Shown in pieces: positions 1 to 5,706 of a stretch of DNA of 7,165 bases; position 1 is the first letter of the stretch; every line of letters starts with the position of its first letter. The stretch covers positions 1-7,165 of the forward strand of contig JARJMX020000108.1 of the NCBI GenBank assembly GCA_029335925.2, in the 5' to 3' direction. Below the pieces are notes generated by a model. The model had not been told where the DNA came from, did not search any database, and saw only the letters and a program-made list of their open reading frames with translations. Position numbers and translations under genes: made by a program. The DNA comes from Gammaproteobacteria bacterium (GTDB lineage Bacteria > Pseudomonadota > Gammaproteobacteria > Halothiobacillales > Halothiobacillaceae).

Positions 1-666
1 GTGGTAGAGGGTGTGGGCATCCCCCCACTGTAGGATGCGCCCCTGGTGCATGACCCCAATCCGGTCGGCAAGGGCGAAGGCCTCGTACTGGTCGTGCGTG
101 ACCAACAGGGCGGTCATGCCTTCCTCGCGCAACAGTTCACGTACATCGCCGGCGAGCTGCTCGCGCAACTCTCGATCCAGGGCGGTGAAAGGCTCGTCAA
201 GCAGCAGCAGGCGCGGGCGGGGGGCCAGCGCGCGGGCTAAGGCTACACGCTGGCGTTGGCCTCCCGAGAGCTCGTGCGGGTAACGCGCAAGCAGGCCCTG
301 CAGGTGCAGGCGCCGACTCAGCCACTGCACCCGATCGCGCCGCTCGGCGGCGCTTTGTGCATGCAGACCAAAGGCGATGTTCTCTGCCGCGCTCAGATGC
401 GGGAACAGGGCGTCATCCTGGAAGACCAGGCCGAGGCCTCGCTGCTCGGGCGGCTGCCTCCCCACATCCTCGCCAAACAGCCGGATGCTCCCTTCTGCAT
501 GCGCCTGCAAGCCCGCCACGGCACGCAGCAGCGTGGTCTTGCCGCAGCCCGAGGGGCCAAGCAGGCAGGCCAGTTGCTGCTCTTCAAGGCCAAGATCGAG
601 GTGGCGGAGGATCCAGTCCGTGTCCAGGCGGATGCCCAGATCCTGGATGTCGAGCGCTGCAGGCAT
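1..666 (-). CDS. fbpC: Ferric iron ABC transporter, ATP-binding protein FbpC (partial, C-terminus beyond window)
   Basis: ATPase subunit on the cytoplasmic side of an iron(III) importer; it hydrolyses ATP to drive passage through FbpB. Reading the minus strand from the ATG at 666 gives 222 open codons to the window edge. All nucleotide-binding motifs are visible: Walker A GPSGCGKTT at residues 37-45, Q-loop Q83 (VFQDDALFPH), signature LSGGQ at 133-137, Walker B LLLLDEP at 153-159, D-loop around 163-164 and switch histidine H191 (VTHD). FbpC-type ATPases are usually about 350 residues, so the missing part is probably the C-terminal regulatory domain. The start is forced: the frame has a stop at 697-699 and no other start codon between. 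No convincing Shine-Dalgarno precedes it, so translation may depend on the upstream permease gene, whose stop lies 25 bases away. The ATPase alone could belong to spermidine/putrescine or sulfate systems; the FbpA-FbpB neighbours decide for iron. Confidence 0.93.
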   Translation of the reverse strand, partial: MPAALDIQDLGIRLDTDWILRHLDLGLEEQQLACLLGPSGCGKTTLLRAVAGLQAHAEGSIRLFGEDVGRQPPEQRGLGLVFQDDALFPHLSAAENIAFGLHAQSAAERRDRVQWLSRRLHLQGLLARYPHELSGGQRQRVALARALAPRPRLLLLDEPFTALDRELREQLAGDVRELLREEGMTALLVTHDQYEAFALADRIGVMHQGRILQWGDAHTLYH

Positions 667-691
667 GGCATGGGTCTGATCGGAAACGCGC

Positions 692-2344
692 TCAAGTTAA
701 CGGATGCGCGGCCCGTGTACCAGCATGTCGGTTCATGCGGGCGAGCAGGATGACCGTCGGCAGGCTGAGGAGGACGATGCACAGGGCGGGCAGGGCCGCA
801 TCGGCCAGGCGCTCGTCGGAGGCCAGCTCATGAGCACGCACGGCCAGGGTATTGAAGTTGAAGGGGCGCAGTACGAGGGTGGCCGGCAGCTCCTTCAGCG
901 TCTCGACGAACGCGAGGATCAGCACCGTGGCGAGGCTGCCGCGCAGCAGGGGCAGGTACACTCTGAAGCTGGTGCGCCACGGGTCGAGGCCGAGCATACG
1001 CGCGCTCTCGCCGAGGCTCGGGCGAAGCATAGCAAGGCCGCTCTCCACGCCCTGTTGGCCCAGGGCGAGGAAGCGGGACAGGTAGGCCCACAGTAGGGCG
1101 AGCAGCCCACCGCTAAACAGCAGCCCCGTGATCACGCCGTGCGCGCTGAGCCAGCGGTCGAACTGGCCGAGCGGGATCATCAAACCAAGGGCGATGACCA
1201 TGCCCGGCACCGCGTAGCCCAGACCGGCGAACCGGTACAGGCCATGGTGGACGGGGGTGGAGGAAGGCCGCACTCCGAGGGCGAGCAGCAGGGCAAGGGC
1301 GGTGATCAGTCCGGCCGCGCCCAGGGCCAGGAGCAGGGAGTGGAGCAGCAGGCGCTGGAAGTCCGGAGCAAGCACCTGCTCGATGCGCGGCAGGGCCCAT
1401 AGGCCGAGCTGCAGCATAGGGGCGCCGAAGCCCAGGGTGACGATCAGTCCGCCCACCAGCCAGGTCGCGATGGCCTGTCGGCGGGTGAGCCGCAGGGGCA
1501 GGATCGGTCGGGCGTCGCGGCCAAAGTCGAAGCGGGCCCGGCCGCGTGCGCGAAGCTCGAGCGCAAACAGGGTCATAGTCAGGGCGGCCAGCACGGCGGC
1601 CAGGGCCATCGCTCCCTGCACGTCCCCAAGGCCATGCCAGGTGCGCAAGATGCCGGTGGTGAAGGTCGGGACGCCGAAGTGATAGACCGCGCCGTAGTCG
1701 GCCATGGTTTCCATCAGCGCGAGCATGACCCCGGCGAACAAGGCGGGACGGAGGAGCGGCAGGCGCACCGTCCAGAACAGGCGCCAGCCTCGGTAGCCCA
1801 TGATCCGCGCCGCCTCTTCGTAGCCCTGGATGGGCGCGCGCAGGGCCTCGCGGGCGAGCAGGTAGACGTAGGGATAGAAGCCCAGGCTGAAGATCAGGAT
1901 GGCCCCCGGCAGCGAACGGATATCCGGCCACAGGGCACCGCGAGCCCCCACAAGCTCCCGTAGCCCGGTCTGAAGCCAGCCTTCGGGGGCAAGCAGGCCG
2001 GTGTAGGTGTAGGCGAGGATATAGGCCGGCAGAGCGAGGGGGAGCAGAAAGAGTCCGGCGAGCAGGCCGCGGCCGGGGAAGTCCAGGCGGGTGACCAGCC
2101 AGGCACAAAACAGCCCAAGAGTGAGGGTGCCGGTGCCCACCCCAAGGCCAAGCAGCAGACTGTTGCGCAGATACTCGGGCAGGACCGTCTGCCCCAGCTC
2201 CAGCCAGAGTTCGATGGAGGTGCCGGGTAGGGCGGTGAAGATCACCAGGATGGGCAGTGCGGGAAGCAGGGCGGCCAGAACCCACCCTGCGCGCGGCAGG
2301 CGCAGGGTCCGGGGGCGGGCGGCGAGGGCGGAGATCAACGCCAT
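692..2344 (-). CDS. fbpB: Ferric iron ABC transporter, permease protein FbpB (fused two-domain)
   Basis: Inner-membrane channel of the Fe(III) importer, 550 residues, the usual size for FbpB proteins in which two permease domains are fused. About twelve hydrophobic segments are visible, roughly at residues 21-39, 61-86, 92-117, 146-166, 201-217, 243-263, 291-318, 333-357, 369-392, 404-428, 469-487 and 516-536. Each half carries an EAA loop that docks on the ATPase: EEAARIMGYRGWRLF starting at 176 and ESARMLGLDPWRTSF starting at 446, each followed by a conserved LPLLR. The two loops match the two-fold repeat of the family. The ATG start lies inside the end of fbpA (10-base overlap) without a clear ribosome binding site, which suggests translational coupling to fbpA. 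fbpC follows 25 bases after the stop. The permease sequence does not by itself fix the substrate; iron is inferred from the binding protein. Confidence 0.93.
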   Translation of the reverse strand: MALISALAARPRTLRLPRAGWVLAALLPALPILVIFTALPGTSIELWLELGQTVLPEYLRNSLLLGLGVGTGTLTLGLFCAWLVTRLDFPGRGLLAGLFLLPLALPAYILAYTYTGLLAPEGWLQTGLRELVGARGALWPDIRSLPGAILIFSLGFYPYVYLLAREALRAPIQGYEEAARIMGYRGWRLFWTVRLPLLRPALFAGVMLALMETMADYGAVYHFGVPTFTTGILRTWHGLGDVQGAMALAAVLAALTMTLFALELRARGRARFDFGRDARPILPLRLTRRQAIATWLVGGLIVTLGFGAPMLQLGLWALPRIEQVLAPDFQRLLLHSLLLALGAAGLITALALLLALGVRPSSTPVHHGLYRFAGLGYAVPGMVIALGLMIPLGQFDRWLSAHGVITGLLFSGGLLALLWAYLSRFLALGQQGVESGLAMLRPSLGESARMLGLDPWRTSFRVYLPLLRGSLATVLILAFVETLKELPATLVLRPFNFNTLAVRAHELASDERLADAALPALCIVLLSLPTVILLARMNRHAGTRAAHPLT

Positions 2345-3351
2345 CCGGCGCGGTCGAGCAGGCGCACGGCCTGGGCATTCAGCTCGCCCAAGCGGGCGAG
2401 CGGCAGGGTATCGGCCTTGAATTCACCCATGGCCCGCAGGGTGGGGCTCACCGCGATGCCAAGCTTGACCGGGTATTCCTGGTTGACTTCGGCATACCAG
2501 CGCTGGGCCTCGTCGGAGACCAGGAACTCCAGCAGCTTGCGCGCCTCAGCAACGTTCTTCGCGGCGGCGGTGATGCCGGCGCCACTGACGTTCACATGCG
2601 CGCCGCGATCCTTCTGGTTGGGCCAGAATACTGCCACCTTGGCGGCGGCCTCGCGCTCGGCGGGCTCCTCGGCGTTCTGCATGCCGGCAAGATAGTAGGT
2701 GTTCACCAGCGAGACATCGCACTCGCCGGCGGCAATGGCCTTGATCTGGTCGCGATCCCCGCCTTTAGGTGGACGGGCGAAGTTGGCCACCACGCCCTTG
2801 GCCCAGTCCAGTGTGGCCGCTTCGCCATCGTGGGCGATCAACGAGGCCGTCAGCGACTGATTGTAGATGCTGTCTGAGGAGCGCATGCACACACGGCCCT
2901 TCCAGCGCGGATTGGCCAGATCCTCGTAAGTGGACAGTTCCTCCCGCTTGACCCGCTCCGGGGCATAGACGATGACCCGCGCCCGCAGGGTCAGCCCAAA
3001 CCAATGGTTGCTTGGGTCGCGGTAGGCGGCGGGGATGGCCGTGCTAAGAATGGGGGAATCGACTGCCTGCAGGACCCCCGCGGCCTTGGCACGGTACAGA
3101 CGGCCCGCATCAGCGGTCATTAGCACGTCGGCAGGGGATTGCGCGCCCTCGGCCTTGAGGCGTTCGATCAGGGCATCGTCCTTGCCGCTGACCAGATTGA
3201 CCTTGATCCCGGTCTCCTTGGTGAAGGTGTCGAGCAGGGGCTTGATGAAGGCTTCGCCACGCCCGGAATAGACATTGACCTCGGCGGCCTGGACGGAGAC
3301 GGCGCTCAGCAGGGTGACACAGAAGGTGGCGAGAACACGCTTAAACATCAT
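2335..3351 (-). CDS. fbpA: Periplasmic ferric iron-binding protein FbpA
   Basis: Captures Fe(III) in the periplasm and hands it to FbpB. From the ATG at 3351 the protein has 338 residues. Residues 1-22 look like a Sec signal peptide: basic MMFKR, hydrophobic core, then SVQA before AEVNVYSG; C11 is not in a lipobox. The mature protein starts with the family's VNVYSGRGE motif, and the paired tyrosines that coordinate Fe(III) in FbpA proteins are present as NTYYLAGM (Y219, Y220). The frame remains open for 39 further codons upstream to 3468, but that extension would put the signal peptide in the interior and runs through the promoter region. The ATG at 3351 has GGAG (3363-3360) at 8 bases spacing, so I prefer it; a second ATG follows directly at 3348. 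The gene is first in the fbpABC operon and ends inside fbpB. A Fur-box-like repeat lies about 60 bases upstream. Close relatives bind other oxyanion-complexed metals, but the YY motif favours iron. Confidence 0.94.
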   Translation of the reverse strand: MMFKRVLATFCVTLLSAVSVQAAEVNVYSGRGEAFIKPLLDTFTKETGIKVNLVSGKDDALIERLKAEGAQSPADVLMTADAGRLYRAKAAGVLQAVDSPILSTAIPAAYRDPSNHWFGLTLRARVIVYAPERVKREELSTYEDLANPRWKGRVCMRSSDSIYNQSLTASLIAHDGEAATLDWAKGVVANFARPPKGGDRDQIKAIAAGECDVSLVNTYYLAGMQNAEEPAEREAAAKVAVFWPNQKDRGAHVNVSGAGITAAAKNVAEARKLLEFLVSDEAQRWYAEVNQEYPVKLGIAVSPTLRAMGEFKADTLPLARLGELNAQAVRLLDRAGWR

Positions 3352-3359
3352 GATAACAG

Positions 3360-3363
3360 CTCC
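3360..3363 (-). promoter_or_regulatory. Ribosome binding site of fbpA
   Basis: GGAG on the minus strand, 8 bases before the ATG at 3351. It decides between this start and the upstream in-frame ATG at 3468, which would add 39 residues ahead of the signal peptide. Confidence 0.55.
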
Positions 3364-3383
3364 GGGAGATCTGATTCGAGGCC

Positions 3384-3411
3384 ATTGTGCTTGGCGCCGT
3401 GAAAAAATCAA
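3384..3411 (-). promoter_or_regulatory. Possible sigma-70-type promoter of fbpABC
   Basis: On the minus strand TTGATT (3411-3406) resembles a -35 hexamer (4 of 6 to TTGACA) and CACAAT (3389-3384) a -10 hexamer (4 of 6 to TATAAT), separated by 16 bases. Transcription would begin near 3377, giving a leader of about 26 bases. The adjoining inverted repeat at 3410-3430 would overlap the start of the -35 element, a position from which a bound repressor could block RNA polymerase. Both hexamers are imperfect, so this is a suggestion only. Confidence 0.3.
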
Positions 3412-3430
3412 GTAAGAAACATTCTTAATT
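3410..3430. promoter_or_regulatory. Putative Fur box (21-base inverted repeat)
   Basis: The core TAAGAAACATTCTTA (3413-3427) is a perfect 6-base inverted repeat around ACA. Two more pairs flank it (3410/3430 and 3411/3429), with one mismatch (3412/3428). Aligned on its centre at 3420, it agrees with the Fur-box variant AATGAGAATNATTCTCATT at 13 of 18 informative positions by my count. Fur, the iron-responsive repressor, is known to control fbp-type iron uptake operons, and the site lies about 60 bases before the fbpA start. Its palindromic form is seen directly; the identity of the bound regulator is inferred. The site lies in a divergent region, so it might also influence aroG. Confidence 0.5.
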
Positions 3431-3508
3431 ACATTTGCGTGTGTGTGGAAAAAGGGCGCGCCATACATCGCGGGGTTCCGGTTCCCGGTGCGAGGTCATG
3501 GGCAGCTC

Positions 3509-3517
3509 TGGTAATAT
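3509..3517 (+). promoter_or_regulatory. Possible extended -10 promoter element of aroG
   Basis: TGG followed by TAATAT fits an extended -10 (TGn plus a 4-of-6 match to TATAAT). Transcription would start near 3524, leaving a leader of about 30 bases before the aroG ATG. I find no good -35 hexamer at the normal distance; extended -10 promoters can manage without one. It is the only reasonable candidate I see facing right in this intergenic region. Confidence 0.25.
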
Positions 3518-3554
3518 CCCGACTTTGCCATGTATGAGCCTGTGAGCCGTGACC

Positions 3555-4610
3555 ATGTATCTCACCGACGATCTGCGCATCGTGGGTATCCAGGAAGTCA
3601 TACCGCCCGTGGAAGTGCGCCGCAAGCATCCGCTGACCGAGCGCGGGGCGGAGACGGTATATTTCGCGCGCCAGGCCATCCACGCGATCCTGACCGGTGA
3701 GGACGACCGTCTGCTGGTCATTATGGGGCCGTGCTCGATTCACGACGTGAAGGCCGCGCGTGACTACGCCCAGCGCCTGAAGGGGCTGGCGGAGACGGTG
3801 AAGGACGATATCCTGCTCATCATGCGCGTGTATTTCGAAAAGCCGCGTACTACCGTGGGCTGGAAGGGGCTGATCAACGACCCGAATCTGGACGGCAGTT
3901 ACCGTATCAACGAGGGCCTGCATCTGGCACGTCAGTTACTGGTGGATCTTGCTGATATGGGGGTACCGGCTGCGACCGAGTACCTCGACCTGATCAGCCC
4001 GCAGTATGTCTCCGACCTGATCAGCTGGGGGGCCATCGGCGCGCGCACCACTGAGAGCCAGGTGCATCGCGAGCTGGCCTCCGGTCTTTCCTGCCCGGTC
4101 GGGTTCAAGAATGGCACCGACGGCGGCTTGCAGGTGGCCATTGACGCGATCCGCGCGGCGGAGCGCCCGCACCATTTCCTGTCGGTGACCAAGGAAGGCC
4201 ATTCCGCGATCTTCTCCACCCGCGGCAATGAGGATTGCCACATCATCCTGCGCGGCGGAAAACAGCCCAATTACGACGCTGAGAGTGTCGCCGCGGCCGT
4301 TGCCGCGCTGGAGAAGGCCGGTTTGCCACCGCGCATCATGATCGACTTTTCGCACGCCAACAGCCGCAAGGAATACCTCCGCCAGATCGACGTGGCACGC
4401 GATGTGGCCGGCCAGGTCGCGGCGGGCAATCCCCACATCATCGGCGCGATGATCGAAAGCCATATCGTCGCCGGACGCCAGGACGTGCAGGATCCCTGTC
4501 AGCTCACCTATGGCCAGAGCATTACCGATGCCTGCATCGGTTGGGAGGACAGCGTGGGGGTCATCCACGAGCTCGCAGCCGCGGTGCGTGAGCGCCGCGC
4601 CAAGGGATAA
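3555..4610 (+). CDS. aroG: 3-deoxy-7-phosphoheptulonate (DAHP) synthase, class I, AroG (Phe-sensitive) type
   Basis: Condenses phosphoenolpyruvate and erythrose 4-phosphate to DAHP, the first step of aromatic amino acid and chorismate synthesis, in the cytoplasm. From the ATG at 3555 it has 351 residues, against 350 for E. coli AroG, and aligns almost without gaps from the N-terminal DDLRI onward. Metal ligands are present: C60 (GPCSIHD), H267 (DFSHANS), E301 (MIESH) and D325 (SITDACIGWED). Substrate motifs RVYFEKPRTTVGWKGL, GARTTESQVHRE and FKNGTDGG are intact. Residues of the AroG phenylalanine pocket (LDLISP, ELASGLS, HHFLSV) are kept, so I infer feedback by phenylalanine rather than tyrosine. 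A GTG at 3549 would add two residues; I prefer the ATG because GAG (3544-3546) is 8 bases before it and it matches AroG better. It diverges from fbpA, and exbB begins 6 bases after its stop. Confidence 0.95.
   Translation: MYLTDDLRIVGIQEVIPPVEVRRKHPLTERGAETVYFARQAIHAILTGEDDRLLVIMGPCSIHDVKAARDYAQRLKGLAETVKDDILLIMRVYFEKPRTTVGWKGLINDPNLDGSYRINEGLHLARQLLVDLADMGVPAATEYLDLISPQYVSDLISWGAIGARTTESQVHRELASGLSCPVGFKNGTDGGLQVAIDAIRAAERPHHFLSVTKEGHSAIFSTRGNEDCHIILRGGKQPNYDAESVAAAVAALEKAGLPPRIMIDFSHANSRKEYLRQIDVARDVAGQVAAGNPHIIGAMIESHIVAGRQDVQDPCQLTYGQSITDACIGWEDSVGVIHELAAAVRERRAKG
4602..4607 (+). promoter_or_regulatory. Ribosome binding site of exbB inside the end of aroG
   Basis: AAGGGA lies 9 bases before the exbB ATG at 4617 and is formed by the last codons of aroG, just before its TAA. 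This ties exbB translation to the end of aroG and supports one transcript. Confidence 0.5.
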
Positions 4611-4616
4611 TGTCTG

Positions 4617-5282
4617 ATGCTGGAGCTCATTTATGCTGGCGGTGGGTGGATGGTACCCATCCTGCTCGCCTCGGTGGTTGCACTCGGTCTGATCATCGAG
4701 CGGGCTTGGAGCCTGCGCCGGTCGAAAGTCCTACCGCCTGGGGTCGTGGAGGAGATCGAGCGGTTGGTCCAGCGCCGTGAACTCACCGCTGAACGGCTGC
4801 GCGCCATCGCCCTACGTTCGCCGCTTGGGCGGGTGCTCACAGCCGGTCTTGCCCCCTACGCGATCAGTCGTGAGGAAATGAAGGCTCGCATCGAGGACGC
4901 CGGGCGCCATGTCGCCCATGAGCTAGAGTGTTGCCTGACCACCCTAGGTACCATTGCTGTCATCAGCCCGCTGCTCGGCTTACTTGGCACTGTGGTGGGG
5001 ATGATTATGACCTTCGATGTCATGACCACCCAGGGGCTCGGGCGGCCAGCCGATCTTGCCGGGGGCATATCCACCGCGCTTCTGACCACCGCGGCGGGTC
5101 TGATTGTGGCCGTCCCGAGCGTGATTGCCCACCGCGCCTTCCGCGCTCAGGTCGATCGACTGGTGATCGACATGGAGCGCGAGGCCATGCGCCTGCTCGA
5201 TGGCCTGTTTGCCAGCGAGGCGTATGCAGCCCTGCGCGAGGCGGGCAAGCCTCTCGCAAGTTCTCCAACATATGCGAGATGA
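4617..5282 (+). CDS. exbB: MotA/TolQ/ExbB family proton channel protein (ExbB-like)
   Basis: Inner-membrane component that, with an ExbD/TolR partner, uses the proton gradient to energise a cell-envelope process. The 221 residues show the family's three membrane segments: about 10-28, 106-134 and 152-173, with a cytoplasmic stretch between the first two. The most conserved part is the second and third segments with the loop between: LGTIAVISPLLGLLGTVVGM, then the small-residue-rich GGISTALLTTAAGLIVAVPS, which lines the proton path in this family. exbD follows 7 bases after the stop and then msbA, so this is probably the ExbB-type protein found beside msbA in gammaproteobacteria, whose exact client is not established. 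TonB is not in the window, so pairing with TonB-dependent iron uptake is possible but unsupported here. TolQ is less likely because none of the other tol-pal genes is present. Confidence 0.9.
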   Translation: MLELIYAGGGWMVPILLASVVALGLIIERAWSLRRSKVLPPGVVEEIERLVQRRELTAERLRAIALRSPLGRVLTAGLAPYAISREEMKARIEDAGRHVAHELECCLTTLGTIAVISPLLGLLGTVVGMIMTFDVMTTQGLGRPADLAGGISTALLTTAAGLIVAVPSVIAHRAFRAQVDRLVIDMEREAMRLLDGLFASEAYAALREAGKPLASSPTYAR

Positions 5283-5284
5283 GG
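5281..5284 (+). promoter_or_regulatory. Ribosome binding site of exbD
   Basis: GAGG overlaps the exbB stop codon and sits 5 bases before the ATG at 5290. It favours that start over the in-frame ATG at 5272, which has no such site and would add six residues (MRDEAA) ahead of the normal ExbD N-terminus. Confidence 0.5.
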
Positions 5285-5289
5285 CAGCG

Positions 5290-5706
5290 ATGAACTTCCG
5301 TCTGCGCCAGCGTGATGAGATCAGCCTTGATCTCACCTCCCTGATCGATGTGGTCTTTTTGCTGCTGTTGTTCTTTATGCTTACTACCACCTTTGTGGAG
5401 TCCGGTCGGCTCAAGGTCGATCTACCTAAGGTGGAGGAAGGGGGGGGCGCCGAGCGCAAAAATGAGCTCTGGGTGATCGAGATCGATGCTGCCGGGCACT
5501 ATGCCCTCAATGGCGAGGCGGTCGAGGCAGATCAGCTTACGGCCCGCCTGCGCGCCGTACCAGGACGGAGTGAGCATACCCAGGTCCTGATCCGGGCCGA
5601 TGGTCGCACCCCCCACCAGGCCGTAGTGCGTGCCCTTGATGCTGCACGTGGGGCGGGCCTTATGCATATTGGCCTTGCCACCAAACCGACCCCACCCGCA
5701 CGATGA
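5290..5706 (+). CDS. exbD: ExbD/TolR family protein
   Basis: Single-span inner-membrane partner of ExbB that carries the essential proton-binding aspartate. The 138 residues match the usual family size. A short basic cytoplasmic N-terminus is followed by a membrane segment at about 16-38 (LTSLIDVVFLLLLFFM) with D20 in the position of the functional aspartate of ExbD and TolR. The rest is a periplasmic domain with the typical pattern: WVIEIDAAGHYALNGEAV at about 61-78, VLIRADGRTPHQAVV at about 99-113, and a C-terminal LMHIGLATKP. Serine replaces the proline that precedes LIDV in E. coli ExbD. An 8-G run encodes glycines 51-53 in the linker just after the membrane segment. The gene starts 7 bases after exbB, and its stop overlaps the msbA start as ATGA. 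The process it energises cannot be read from the sequence. Confidence 0.9.
   Translation: MNFRLRQRDEISLDLTSLIDVVFLLLLFFMLTTTFVESGRLKVDLPKVEEGGGAERKNELWVIEIDAAGHYALNGEAVEADQLTARLRAVPGRSEHTQVLIRADGRTPHQAVVRALDAARGAGLMHIGLATKPTPPAR
5440..5447 (+). repeat. Homopolymeric tract of eight G inside exbD
   Basis: Eight consecutive G bases encode the glycines after VEE in the periplasmic linker of ExbD. It is the longest single-base run I see in the window. The reading frame is intact as given. A gain or loss of one base would shift ExbD just after its membrane segment and could affect the coupled msbA start. Confidence 0.6.

Noticed and set aside
1113..2378. 421-codon open frame on the minus strand
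   Set aside because: It is an alternate frame of fbpB on the same strand with a proline/arginine-rich translation, typical of a frame-shifted GC-rich gene; the fbpB frame has the membrane segments and EAA loops.
2257..2877. 206-codon open frame on the plus strand
   Set aside because: It lies antisense across fbpA and the start of fbpB, has no recognisable domain, and is the kind of shadow frame expected opposite GC-rich genes.
3412..3432. Possible TyrR box upstream of aroG
   Set aside because: GTAA and TTAC half-elements are present but spaced 17 bases apart instead of the 12 required by the TGTAAA-N6-TTTACA consensus.
3439..3447. Short GT dinucleotide run in the intergenic region
   Set aside because: Only about four and a half units, too short to treat as a meaningful repeat or slippage site.
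3471..3487. Possible hairpin with CGGG/CCCG arms before aroG
   Set aside because: The perfect stem is only four pairs with a long loop and no U-tract, so it supports neither a terminator nor an attenuator.
3534..3545. Tiny upstream frame (ATG, two codons, TGA) just before aroG
   Set aside because: Too short and without a ribosome binding site or aromatic codons; it does not look like an attenuation leader peptide.
3936..4568. 210-codon open frame on the minus strand
   Set aside because: It is wholly antisense to aroG, whose protein is fully conserved; there is no ribosome binding site or familiar motif.
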